From Rhododendron vialii (lineage: Eukaryota > Streptophyta > Magnoliopsida > Ericales > Ericaceae), in assembly GCF_030253575.1 (NCBI RefSeq), contig NC_080559.1:27678501-27742500 (forward strand): a stretch of DNA of 64,000 bases. The letters run 5' to 3'. The notes below the pieces were generated by a model, which saw only the letters and a program-made list of their open reading frames with translations, made no database searches and was not told the DNA's origin. Numbering within the stretch: the first letter of the stretch is position 1; every line of letters begins with the position of its first letter. Positions 9,705-21,800 of the stretch are shown in pieces. A program made the translations under genes and the position numbers.

Positions 9705-12419
9705 AGTAGGTATAGATCCTTGTTTGCAGCTTATTGTGGTTGAACTATCACATTTAGACTATTCGTGCCACCCCTTTTGAGTGCCGTCCTGTCTATGTTT
9801 TCCCATTTTCATGTCACTTATTAGTGAACTTAAACTTTCAATGCCTTTTATCATATCAGGAAGAAAAAGACTGCGAGGATGCTTTTGAAGATTAAGAAAA
9901 CAAGAGGAAAGGAGTCAGAGACTCAGAAAGAGGTAAGATGAGACATATGTACTATATTAAAATATGGTGAGTTAATTTCTAATGTGCTTGAAAGTTATTT
10001 TGACCTTATGTGATAATTATAAATTATATTAGGCACCCTATCATTTATATATAGCTTTATGGGTAGTTGTTATGGCATTTGAATGAGCATTTCCTTTTGT
10101 CATCATTAAAAAAAGAAAAGAGTTGGCATGTTAGGAGAGTACTTACTCAAAAAAAAATTCAGTAGGTGACAATTGGTGGAATGGATCTTATTTATTGCAA
10201 ACTTTTTTTGCGTAAATGCAACGGCAAACTTGGAGCTAATTTTTTTTGGATATTTTATTTCCCGTGGCACGATCTTCATGGATAATTTGAATTTATGTTA
10301 GCTTTCAGATTTTTCGTTTGAGTTTAATGCAGTTGTTCTGAAGAATCTGAACGGCCTCTGTCCTTCGAGCGTTACGTGCAATATTTTACCTATGATGTGT
10401 ATAGCTTAAAATTCGAAACGCTTTTCAAGTGAATGTTCGTTTTTTTGTCGTTTACCGACCAACTAAAAAGAATATTCAGTTATTACTATGAAATATTCAT
10501 TGCTGATTCAGGACTTCTAGTATGGTTGATTGTCTTCCAGATTTGCTGACATTCTTAACAACATTAGTACATTTGGTAAGAGGTTTTATTTTGTTCCCTG
10601 TATCGTTCGTTCACTGTATATCGAACTTTCTTGGATTGTCAGCCGCTTTCCTTCTATATGGTGTATTTATTTATGTCTTGTTCTCTTTATAATTCAAAAA
10701 AAAATTTCAAAAAATTTCTCATAAATTCTCTCTACTTCCAATATTTCTCTCTATCTTTCTCCACTTATTATCCTTATTATTTTTCAAAAAAAAATTCAAA
10801 CACCAATCCAAACAAAATATTAATTTGTTGTTTATTTGATGGGAATACGGAGATTATTTAACAAGAGGAACCAAAATCAAATTACAAAAAAATCAAAGAG
10901 CACAAGTTTATACATAACATAATCTCAAATCCGGACCAACCTGTTTTCAGAGGCGTTCGATTTATGCGGATCCACGTGTACCAAGCGTTTTCATTCCTAT
11001 TTGAACACGATTACGTTTGGAGTTGTGTTTGAAAATTACTTTCAAGATTTGCTTACGAAATTAATCACCGAGAAATCATGTGGTGACCGGTGGGTGAAGT
11101 CAGGAGTGCATGAAATAACCCAATTGAAATTAGGCCTTGACGTCCGAGGAAACTCTCTTTAATTTCAAAAAGCAGAAAACAACGAAAGCAAGAAAAACAG
11201 CAAACAAAACCCACAACGGGAAAAACATATAAACACACGGTGGGTTGGGATTGGCGGACTCACGAGGGGAACCATGAGACTATGAGAGCCCACAAGTAGG
11301 TCTCTCTCTCTCGTGGGAAACGGAATCACTCCTCCAACGGGACTTTGTGGCTTCTCTCTCTCTCTCTCTAGGCTTCTCTCTCTTCCCTCCCCAGGTTAGC
11401 TTCCTCTCTCTCTCTCTGTCCATCTCCAATCTGTTTGGGAATTTGGGTTTTATGAAATTCACGCATTTTCTCACTTGTTATGTGTTTGTTGACAAAACTG
11501 TTGATCTTGGTTGCTCTTTTCAAGGTTGGGTTTCGTGTGATTTTGTTGGGTGTTTCGGACTTTGGGGTTTCTAAACTTGAGGGTGTAACTTATAAGCTCC
11601 CTTGTTACTTGGAGGTGACTTGGGTTGTACCTAGATTCTTCTGTTTTTAGCTGATTAGGGTTTAAAAGTGGATGCCTTCGATGGATCTGTTACAAAAACG
11701 ACTTTTTTTGGCTTATGTTTTGGAGTAAAGGTCTAACTTTGGGAGTTTTTCTATATTGATTTTGAACTCTCTTCTGAACTTGGTTTTGAGTTCAAATATC
11801 TATATTGTAGGAAAGTATTTTGTCAATTCAGAACCTTTCAGAGTTTCCTAAGTTTTCTTTTGTAAATTCTATAGTTATATGCTTTTGTTCTTATCCATCT
11901 CTTTCAATTTGTAGATCATGAGTTCAAGTTTGTGATTCATTTCTTTATTTATTTTTGTGTCAGATCCAAAGTGATCCAGCAGAGGGATGGAAGAGTTGCA
12001 GCCTAGAGTTTGATCTTTCCTTCTTTTGAGGTTTGTCTGGAGAAATAACTCCCCCAGATCCGCCGTATGCTTCAGGCTAAACATTATTGTCAAACTTCAT
12101 CCACCAGCCATTAGAATCTTCTGTGAGGTTTGACCTAAGCGCTGTTTTGGTATATGGGTACCAACAGAAAATGAAGAATTTTGACTTCAGAACTTAAAAT
12201 TCGTGGTCTTTATCAGAGTCTTCTTTCAGTTGTGACCTTAAGTGTCATCGTGGGCAGTGGTACCAACAGAATTTTTAGACAATTGAGTGCACTATTTGCA
12301 TTTCCTTGTCTTTTTTCATGTGGAAAGGGCCTCGCTGAGAAATAGTCTATAAACTCTAGACGGGAGAATCATCATCTGAATCTCAATTGGAATTCATTTT
12401 CTGGGTTTTAAACTTTCTT
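9705..12419. other. intergenic DNA and kinase 5' region
   Basis: No recognised gene from 9705 to about 11270. A short stretch at 9862-9932 is bounded by AG and GTAAG and might be an orphan exon, but its frame is unrecognised. From about 11290 there are CT-rich leader-like tracts, and CCCAG/GTTAGC near 11394 and TGTCAG near 11963 could bound a 5'UTR intron of the kinase that starts at 12420. A GGTACCAACAGAA motif occurs twice (12157 and 12260). Confidence 0.4.
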
Positions 12420-15394
12420 ATGGCTGTTGCCAAGAGCAACAGCAATAAAGAGTCGTCGTTTCAACTGAGCAATTGTTTCAAAGTCCCAAGCCTTCACAAA
12501 ACCATCTTGGGCACAAACCAGGCCTCAAATTTGAAAGACCAATACACCCTCGGAGAGCAGTTGGGGTGGGGACAGTTTGGCATAATCAGGGCATGCTCTG
12601 ATAGGCTGACCGGTGAGGTACTGGCGTGTAAGTCGATAGCCAAGGATAGATTGGTCACACAGGAAGATGTGAGGAGCATCAAACTTGAGTTTGAAATAAT
12701 GACTAGGTTATCGGGGCACCCAAATGTGGTAGATCTGAAAGCGGTTTACGAGGAGGAAGACTATGTTCATCTTGTGATGGAGCTTTGTGCGGGAGGAGAG
12801 CTTTTCCACCAGTTAGAGAAATATGGCAGATTCTCTGAGGACAAAGCCAGGGTTCTATTTAGGCAGCTGATGCAAGTAGTTACATATTGTCATGATAATG
12901 GCATTGTTCATAGGGATTTGAAGCCAGAGAATATCCTCTTATCTACGAAAGCCTCCTCTTCGCCAATTAAATTGGCCGATTTTGGTCTTGCAACCTACAT
13001 CAAGCCAGGTAGGGACTAACGTATGTGTTAAGCATTTTGATTTAATGTAAAATCTTCTTAGAAAACAGTTTAAATATCAAGAATATAGTTTAAATTTACT
13101 CTTAGCTACACAGTCTCAATTAAGACAATTATTGTTTTGCTGTTTGGATTTTGTTGGAACAGGCCTGAATTTGCATGGGACTGTTGGTAGTCCATTTTAT
13201 ATTGAGTGATAAAGTCACAATTAAAACTAAATTATTGTTTTGTCATTTGGATTTTGTTGGAACAGGTCAGAATTTGCATGGGACTGTTGGTAGTCCGTTT
13301 TATATAGCACCTGAGGTCTTGACAGGGGGTTATAATCAGGCGGCCGATGTGTGGAGTGCTGGGGTGATTCTTTACATTCTTCTCAGTGGGATGCCACCAT
13401 TTTGGGGAAAGACTAAATCACGGATATTTGATGCTGTTAGGGCAGCTGACCTGCGGTTTCCATCTGATCCCTGGGATTGTGTTTCTGAATCTGCTAAGGA
13501 ATTAATTAGGGGGATGCTGTGTAGAGACCCTTCTCAAAGACTCACTGCTCAGCAGGTTCTAGGTAAACTGGATGCCCACTATCTGTTTTACCCAAATGTT
13601 TTGCTACTTAATTCTTATGATAAGATTTCCTAATGGAGCTTGGGCTTGGGCTTACTGTTTAGGAGAAACATGTGGTCATATGAAAGTAGTTTTACGATTT
13701 TAGCATTCGTGTTTCCAAAATGGGTGGATAATTTAGAAGCATTAAAAGAAGATCCTACATGTAGTTAGGAAGATCTCATTTTCTCGGAAGTGGACAGAGA
13801 GTTCATTTAACTGAAGAAGCATTCAATATTTATGAAGCCATACTATATATAAGACAAGGTGTGTAGCAATATTTTGTACTACAAGGAAGACAAGGTGGGT
13901 AGTGATATTTGTACCATTAATGCACTGAAATTGTCTTGGTTGGTATCTGTTGTGAAGGCATTCACTGTTATGTGGTTCCTTTGGTAAGTTCATTAGCAAA
14001 GTCATTAGCCGGACATTCGTGAGTTGCTAAGTTTTGCCTTCTGTATTTGGATGCTTATTTTGCGTGGCAAGTGTTTTGCCTAATAAAACTTAATTACCAA
14101 AAAAGTCATTAGCCGGAGATGATTTAGTTCAAGTAATGGATCTTACTAAGTTAGATTGTGTGTTTTTACTTGTTAGTGGTCATAGGAATATCATGTTGAT
14201 TTATGACTGAAATAACATGACAACGATCCCTTTGATGAAAGCAACACGTTGGTACTGTTACAAGTGTCCGTTGATATGGATTTTCTGTAATGTTCACCAT
14301 TTATAGTGTCCTTTTTTTTCCGTGTCTTGACTTCTGCCTCTTATCTCCTGTTCTGGAATATCTTACGAGAACTTCTCTTGTTTTATATAGATCATGCCTG
14401 GATAAGCCACCCTGCACCACTTTCTAAAGGTTCATATGAATGTCAAAAGCAACATTTTGGAGTATCGGATATGGCTCCATTTTCTACCTCTTTTATGACT
14501 AGGAATCAAGACATCAGTTTCGGTGCTGGGTCACCTATTATAGATGACGCCCAGTCTCCAGTATTGACTTGCAGGTCTTCATTTTCTTCTTTCCTCGTGG
14601 AACCATCAACTCCTTGTTTTGCATCTGGTGTGTTTTCCTTCCGTAGCAGCAGTGGATCGAACACCCTGGAATTCGCCACCCCTATCTCTTCGATGCCAAG
14701 CTTTGCATTCTTCAGCCCGGGTTCGGAGTCTGTACAAGCGAATTGTCCTTTGAATTTCTCGGCCAATATTCCTAGAGTAGGTTTGGTTCAAGGTAATGTA
14801 GTTTCTTATGTGTTCCAGTATTTTTTTTTTTTGGTTGTCTTCTGTTTTTTCCTGGCAATACAGGAAACTTGTTTGGGGAACTGGTTTTGGTACAATTTAC
14901 GAAAGCAACCCAATTTTTTGGAAACACCAAAAAGATACACTGTCAATATTATTCGGTATCGAGTTTGTTTTCTGTTTTCATTTTCCGCAAAATACCCAAA
15001 GGTTGTTTGGTGAACTGTTTTGTAAAAAATATACTGTATTTGCTCAAGTTATATGAAAACAGCGGACTTTCCGAAAATGCAATGAAGATACAATCGAAAA
15101 TATTCCTTCTCTTATGCAGAGGCAAGCTCAGGGAAGCTGTTGACCTTACCAGACTCTTCTCTCTGCTTTGGACATGGAGAGAGAGAAATATGTAGTCAGA
15201 AGGCAGCGGAGGTTAAAAAGACCGAAGGAATGGTTGGGTACAGAATGTCTGGCATTCACGGCAAAAGGAACCGCACGATTGGGCTGGGTGAATTTGATCA
15301 GCTTGATCTCATGGTAACCGAATCTGTTATACGCTGGGCATCATGCACTCATCTCACCACTGCCACGTCTCTTAGGTCTTCTCTCGTCTGCTGA
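12420..15394 (+). CDS. PEPRK: PEP carboxylase kinase-related protein kinase (PEPRK type)
   Basis: Coding exons are 12420-13008, 13266-13562, 14391-14792 and 15120-15394, totalling 1563 nt or 520 residues with consistent phases. This is a CDPK/SnRK-superfamily Ser/Thr kinase without EF hands. It has a glycine loop LGEQLGWGQFG, catalytic Lys in LACKSIAKDRL, HRDLKPENIL, DFGLATYIKPG, activation segment GTVGSPFYIAPEVL and GVILYILLSGMPPFWG. A serine-rich C-terminal region follows, then a final exon ending LDLMVTESVIRWASCTH...SLVC, typical of plant PEPRK1/2. The start is the ATG beginning MAVAKSNSNKE. PEPRKs are named by similarity to PEPC kinase; their substrates are not well defined. A duplicated acceptor lies in intron 1. 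Assignment to PEPRK1 or PEPRK2 is not resolved. Confidence 0.88.
13108..13306 (+). repeat. tandem duplication of an intron end plus exon start in the kinase gene
   Basis: Two copies offset by about 103 bp each carry GGATTTTGTTGGAACAGG and then ATTTGCATGGGACTGTTGG. The second copy is the real exon 2 acceptor (AG at 13264-13265). The first copy (AG at 13162-13163) encodes GLNLHGTVGSPFYIE and then a TGA. Confidence 0.85.
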
Positions 15395-18245
15395 AACTTA
15401 GAACTCCCCGTTGGAATTGGATCATTCGGCTGGAATTGCCGAAGATTCAACTTCCGTTTGTGTATTAATATGACCACTCGGGTTTCCGTGTTTAATGTAA
15501 CCTTCTTAGGTTGAACGCTGTTGAGCTGCTGTTAGGGAGTGTTTACCTTATTTTCAATAGTTGCCTCTGAGTATTCTTGTACAAAGTTTGGTGGATTCTA
15601 GTGCCCTGTGTGTGTACCAAGTTTTGTATCGACATGTATAATAGGAAGCACCTCGTGTGTGTGTCTCTCTCTCTCTCTCTTGCATGTCAAATTGATCCTC
15701 TGAGCATGTTATGGTTGGCACAGTCGAAGTGATGATCGGAGACGTTTATATTATGTAAAGAATAATACTTTATCAGTTTAATCAGATATTCAGATATCAG
15801 CGATTGTTTTATCAATGAGTCCGATTTTTTGTTTAGATTTCATAAATGCAAATTCTGAACAAATTGATATAGACAGCTGATTGAGCTGAATTTTTAAGAA
15901 AAAGTTAAGGAATTATGCTATACAAAATGAACATCTTCGATCACTTGCAGCACATGGGGTTGGTACATTTCTTGTACCCACCCCATCGATACTTGTAGAA
16001 TTCAACCTTTTTTTCATTTTTCCAAATGGGATGGAATTGAAATGCTTGGGAGAATTTAAGTTGGTGGGGTCATAAACTGAGAACTGTAGGGGTTTTTTTT
16101 TTTTTCAGTTGATAATTGAAAGAAAACAATCGAATTAAAAAACTAACTAGAACTAAACATGCAATCACTATAGAATTTCATTGAAAACTAAAGTAGTATT
16201 TTATTATATTTTTGGGATTTTAAAGTCACTGGGCCAAATGATCACACTTTCAGCCAAGTGGCTCTGCCCGTGCGCATGAGAATGAGTAATGGAGGGACCG
16301 TGAAAAAATAGATTTCTTTTCCAACTTAGGCCAAAATCCACTACTCTGTTTAATGCCAGGACCACTTTGCTCCCTTGGGATTCTTGTGAGTCCTACTAGA
16401 AATTTCGACATGGCTGGCAACAGGGGCCACCTTTTCGTAATTGTTTCTAAAAGTGAATACAACTTTCGAACACGATCCCCGACACAATTGTTTTCAGAAC
16501 CAAGACGTATGTCATCTCATGTGTTTCAAACGATTCCGGACACAATCGCCTCTGAAGTTGCGTTTCTAATTGTTAGGGTTGGGCATTTTTTTGTTGCTCT
16601 CAATCGATAATTGTGTAACACAGAAAGAGGAATTTGTATCTTATGACGAGACGTAACGTGAATACTTGCTGATTGTCAATACCATTAGCAACCCATTGTA
16701 CAAATTGAGGCATCGTCCCCCGAGGAAATGATGAATTTGTTCTAATGAACAATGATAGCCACCCACCCTAGCGTGGGTGAAGGGACACATTCAACTCAAA
16801 AATCATTAGAAACTTTTACTTTGCAAAGACCTCCATCAAAATTAAGAACTTTGTCTTTTTTATCATTCCCAAGCCCAACTACAGATACGTAACTCATTAC
16901 CCAAAAATCCTAACTGTACCCCCTGAACATATGGATCTTAAGATCACATACTTTCTTAACAATCGTTTGATCGGATAAAAATACCCACAGGCGGGCGCAT
17001 GCTCTTAACTAATTGGTAGCCAAACAAATTGGTTGGCCTTACCAAACCATCATCTTGATTCCACTTCCCTTTTCTTTTTTCAAGCCAACCAGAAAACAGT
17101 CAACTGTAACCACAAATTATGCAACCATAAGAGGATATAGCAAATCATCTCACCTACTGCAAGCCAGAAGTCAAAAGGGCAAAATACACTTTCTGGCTGG
17201 ACAAAACACGTACCCAATGTGCTGGCCCCATAAAGGGAAACAACGCTGTGCAATAAGTAGTCATGACAAACAGGAGAGGCACAAAATGGATAAGATATAA
17301 GCTCACCCCAGGAAGTAGAACATCGCTGTACTCGGCCTAATGATGAGGTCCGGTCCTATATTCTCCACGTCAATTCTCTCTCACTAAAATCCCCCGACAA
17401 AAACCACATGCCCACATGCTTCTTCTTCTTCTCTCTATCCTTGTGGAATTTAGAAGAAAAGATGGGCCAGTAAATTTTCACGATAAACAATCATAGGCCT
17501 CAGATGACATACTCATCTCATCAGGTGATGTAATCCAACAATACCGCCTCCGTCCATAAAAGATTGTCCCTTCCGCAAACCGAGAACTTAAAATTTGTTC
17601 AGTTTTGTCTTAAGTTCAAACTTTTGTCCATAAATTGAAACAACTCATTGTTATCTAGTACCTTGCGTGGAAAAAATTCAACTTTTTTTTATGTGTGACA
17701 AAAATACAACATTTTTAAGTTTTCGTTTTGCAAACCGGACAGATTTTTTGAGACAGAAGTAGTATCTATTTATTACAAAACTCACATTTACACAATGAAA
17801 TAATACCATGCCGTATAACAAGTACAATTGATCAACGATGTGTAGTAGTACAATGGTAATTCCTGTTGATTGATAACTTTCGTTAATTTCTCCACTTTTA
17901 TCTGTAACATTTATTTACAAGTTACAACATACTGAATCTGGGTGTATGCAGTGGAGAACTATGAAAATGGTGTTGTAAATCACAGTCAATGAACAGTTAA
18001 TGCGAGCTCTACTAGTTTTAACTCATTATCTCATCTAACCTCCTTTTGTGAGCTCAGATCTGATCTGCTTTCAAGCTTGACAAAATTGCACGTCTGCAGG
18101 AGAGATTAAGCAGTGGAAAATGGGAGTGAATATTGGAGTGCAGAAATTAAAAGAAAACCAATGCGAAAAAAAACAAAATTTGGTAACTCAAGAGTGTTTC
18201 GCCTCACCATTTTTGTTTACAGCAGTGGCAGTATATACACCATTA
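15395..18245. other. intergenic DNA between convergent kinase and ABC transporter genes
   Basis: This holds the 3' flanks of both genes. A (TC)n tract lies near 15664-15680, and a Stowaway-like MITE is listed separately at 17544. I see no other coding or RNA gene. Confidence 0.5.
17544..17762. mobile_element. Stowaway/Tc1-mariner-like MITE
   Basis: It begins CCGCCTCCGTCCATAAAAG and ends AGACAGAAGTAG, an imperfect inverted repeat of the CTCCCTCCGTCC class, flanked by TA on both sides (17542-17543 and 17763-17764). The interior is noncoding, about 219 bp. Confidence 0.65.
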
Positions 18246-18791
18246 TCACTCGAATGCAAGCCTTTGAGTGCCAACCAGAGAAGCATATTGACCTTTTTGG
18301 CCCAATAACTCAAAGTGGGTTCCTAGCTCTTTGATCCTTCCATCTGAACAGAGAGCAATTTGATGAGCATTCTGGACTGTGCTCAATCTGTGGGCAATGA
18401 CTAATGTTGTTCTCCCCTTCATCAAATGGTTTAGAGCATCCTGAACCAGGCGCTCACTAACTGTGTCCAAAGCACTCGTTGCCTGCAGTAAAACTCAAAT
18501 GTGAAATGAGGCGGTCACGATGGTCCAATTGAGGCTCAGCAGCTTAAGATAATGAACACAATTTCATAGTAATAACAGGGTAATTTTAACGTCTTCGAAA
18601 CACATATTTCAACGAGAAGCAAAATAAATAAAAAAATAAAAAACAAACGAGAAGCCAAACGCAAGAGTACCTCATCAAGTATTAGGATAGGTGCATCCTT
18701 GAGCAAAGCCCTCGCAATAGCAATTCTCTGTACATTCACAAAGCTCAGTGCGGACCAAAAAACAAAACAAAAAGAGCTCAGTAATAAAGCG

Positions 18792-18853
<62 letters not shown>

Positions 18854-21800
18854 CACAAACGCATTGGTATTTTACCTGCCTCTGTCCTCCACTAAGTAAA
18901 CCTCCGCGCTCACCAACGAGTGTGTCATAACCCTATTTATTAAACAAAAAGATTCAGGCATTCAGCAAACACAAAACGTCGCAGAAGGAAAATATATCTG
19001 GATGTCTTGGAGACAGAAAACCTGTGGGAGTGAAATTATAAAATCATGAGCATTTGCGGCTTTTGCAGCCTTTATCACATTGTCTTTGGATACCAAGTCA
19101 TCTGGAAGCCCATATGCAATGTTTTCTCCAACAGACAATGAGAAGAGAACAGGTTCCTGTGAGATTAAATCATGTACACATGTATCATTGAGGCAAGTAA
19201 AAGTTAAACAAAGTAATGGTGGTTATAGATAAACCCCGCAAAATAGACCGAACTTAACACCTCAATTTCCCCCAAGTTCTTAATGAAAACCTTGGACTTA
19301 ACCAGGAGCCAAAAGACTGAACATGGTGGCAGGTTTGTATCTGTATTGGTTGGGGAGGGCAAGGAAAAATGACTACGCCAAGAAATGAGTACTGACGAAA
19401 ATATGTTCGGAGACCCAGGATGTACATCCGAAAATATGTTCTTCGAACGAAAAGTGCTTGGATCAAACAAGGAGCGCAAATAATAAGCTAAGTGATTCGA
19501 TCAAAAGGGAGAAGATTCAGAAAGATACTTGATTCACTATGGAGACAACCCGTGCCCATTCACTCTTATCAAATGTTCGCACATCCTCGCCTCCAACTGT
19601 TATTCGACCTCTGGTTGGCTGCAAATTAAGAATATGACACTTGTAGATCTTTATAAAGCCACAAAGGGTAAAATGAAACTCAATTTCATTGATGATTTTG
19701 CATATAAGAAAAAACAGACCTCATAGAAACGTGCCAATAACTGTACTATAGTACTTTTCCCTGCACCACTGGAGCCCACTAGAGCAGTTACACTCCCGCA
19801 TTTGAGCGTTAGATTAAGACCGTTAAGAATTTCAACATCAGGCCTCAAAGGATAAGAGAAGTACACATCTTCAAAAACAGAATGAAGCCCATCAGTTGCA
19901 GTGGAACAAGCATCATATGAATCGATATTGTTGGCCCTATGTTAGATAAGGGGAAGCTAGATCTTCGCAAGAGAATACAGGAAGGCAAAAAGGCAGTGTT
20001 CTAAAAGAAGGAATTAATCAGCGATTAATTGCTGGCGGGGGCCTATCCGATTAGGTCTGACTAACGACTAATTGCCGATTACTAATTAATATGCAGCGAT
20101 TAATCCGATTAATTGCTCAAAGTTGGTTGATCGCCCAATTAGCGCCTAGCAACTTTTAGAACATTGCAAAAAAGTATAGGACAATTGCATATGTCCATGC
20201 TAACTAATTTGGATTAAAAACAGATAAAGATGTATTTCTTTCCTTTTGGAAAAACAGTGTAAGCGGATTTGCCATTCCTGTGCCATACAAAACAAGTAAA
20301 CCGAATTAAGATACCTTCAAGACAAATATCACCAGACCAGGCCAGGCTTCCCAAGCTGCTAGTTGATTTCAAAGCCGACATGTAATGCATATTAAGAGAT
20401 TGATTATTCTTATTAGAACCATTAACAAAGAACAGTTCGAAATTCTTATCATGCGATCCTTGACGCTTGATGTCTTTTTCCAAGCCGTAGGCCAAGGCTT
20501 CATCAATTTCAGCCCCAGATAAAACAGAGTTAATCCTCTCTGTAGCAGCAAAAGCTCCGCGGAGATCTCCAAATGTGTTAACCAGACCTTGAACCTGAAA
20601 AGGACTGTGTCAAGAGGCATAAATAATACTAACAGCATTATAAATGTGTGGATGGGGACTTACAGCAAAGGTCAATGTGAATGTGTATCCTATAAAAGAA
20701 ACCACAGTTCCAGCAGATAGTTCACCCTGCAGCATGGATAAACCATTGGAACTTACTTATTGAACCAAAGAACTAAAATACAACATTAAGTGCAAAGCTG
20801 TGACTGTTTGTAGACCATCAATGAAGAAGCTACCAAACAAATTTGGAGATAAAAGTGAATGAGTATAACGTCTATGACGATAAGTTTGCTTTTGAGAAGG
20901 ATCTAAAGCATAGCACATAAAACTATAAATAAATAAAAAAGGACAAGGAAAATGTATTGCCAGCTTGAAGTGCTTACCGCCTTTACTTTGTTACCCCCAA
21001 GACAATACAAGGCCAATAGTGAAATATAAACTGCAATTCTAGTCAGAGATTCATTTATAGATTTGAAAACCCCAAGCTTTATGCCACTAGTCTGATAAGC
21101 AATGACCTGCCAAGCTCCACAACAATAAATGCAAAGTACAGGGTCACAACAATGATATATGTGCAAATAGATCGACATCAGACTTGTGGTACTTCCAAAA
21201 ACAACCAATATCAAACCTGGCTACTGAACATTGACATTTGCCGTTTTTCACCACCAAATGATCTTACCTGCAGCACAAAACAACTGATTTATTACCAATT
21301 TAACTTCTACACATTAGCAAAGCCTTCCATCCAGAAACAAGACACTTCAATGGAATGCAGAGAAATACTCCTAACTTCTGATTAACAAGTCACTATATAA
21401 CCTTCACAAATACAGAAGGAAACCATAAGTAGCAAAGCATTCAGAAACTTACAGTACGAATCGCAGATAAAGTTTCGTTCACACAGTCCGCTATAGATGC
21501 TTGGGCCGTACCGTGAGCTTTAAAAACAGGCACAGTTGACCGCTTGTAAACAGCTGAAAATTCAGGAAACTCAGCAGCAGAAAGAAGACATGAACCACAG
21601 TCAAAGTAAGAGAAACTGCCAAAACCTAGGATGCAAATGCATAACAGTTCTGTGTTGTTTTAGAGCAACAAGGTGATGGAACACAAACTTAATCCGGTAT
21701 TGGTACGAAAATGCCCTGAAACTTCAAGATACAGCAACACAGAACAATAAGTCTACTTTTAGACGCAAAACCATGATCCAACCACAGCCGTAACAAACCA

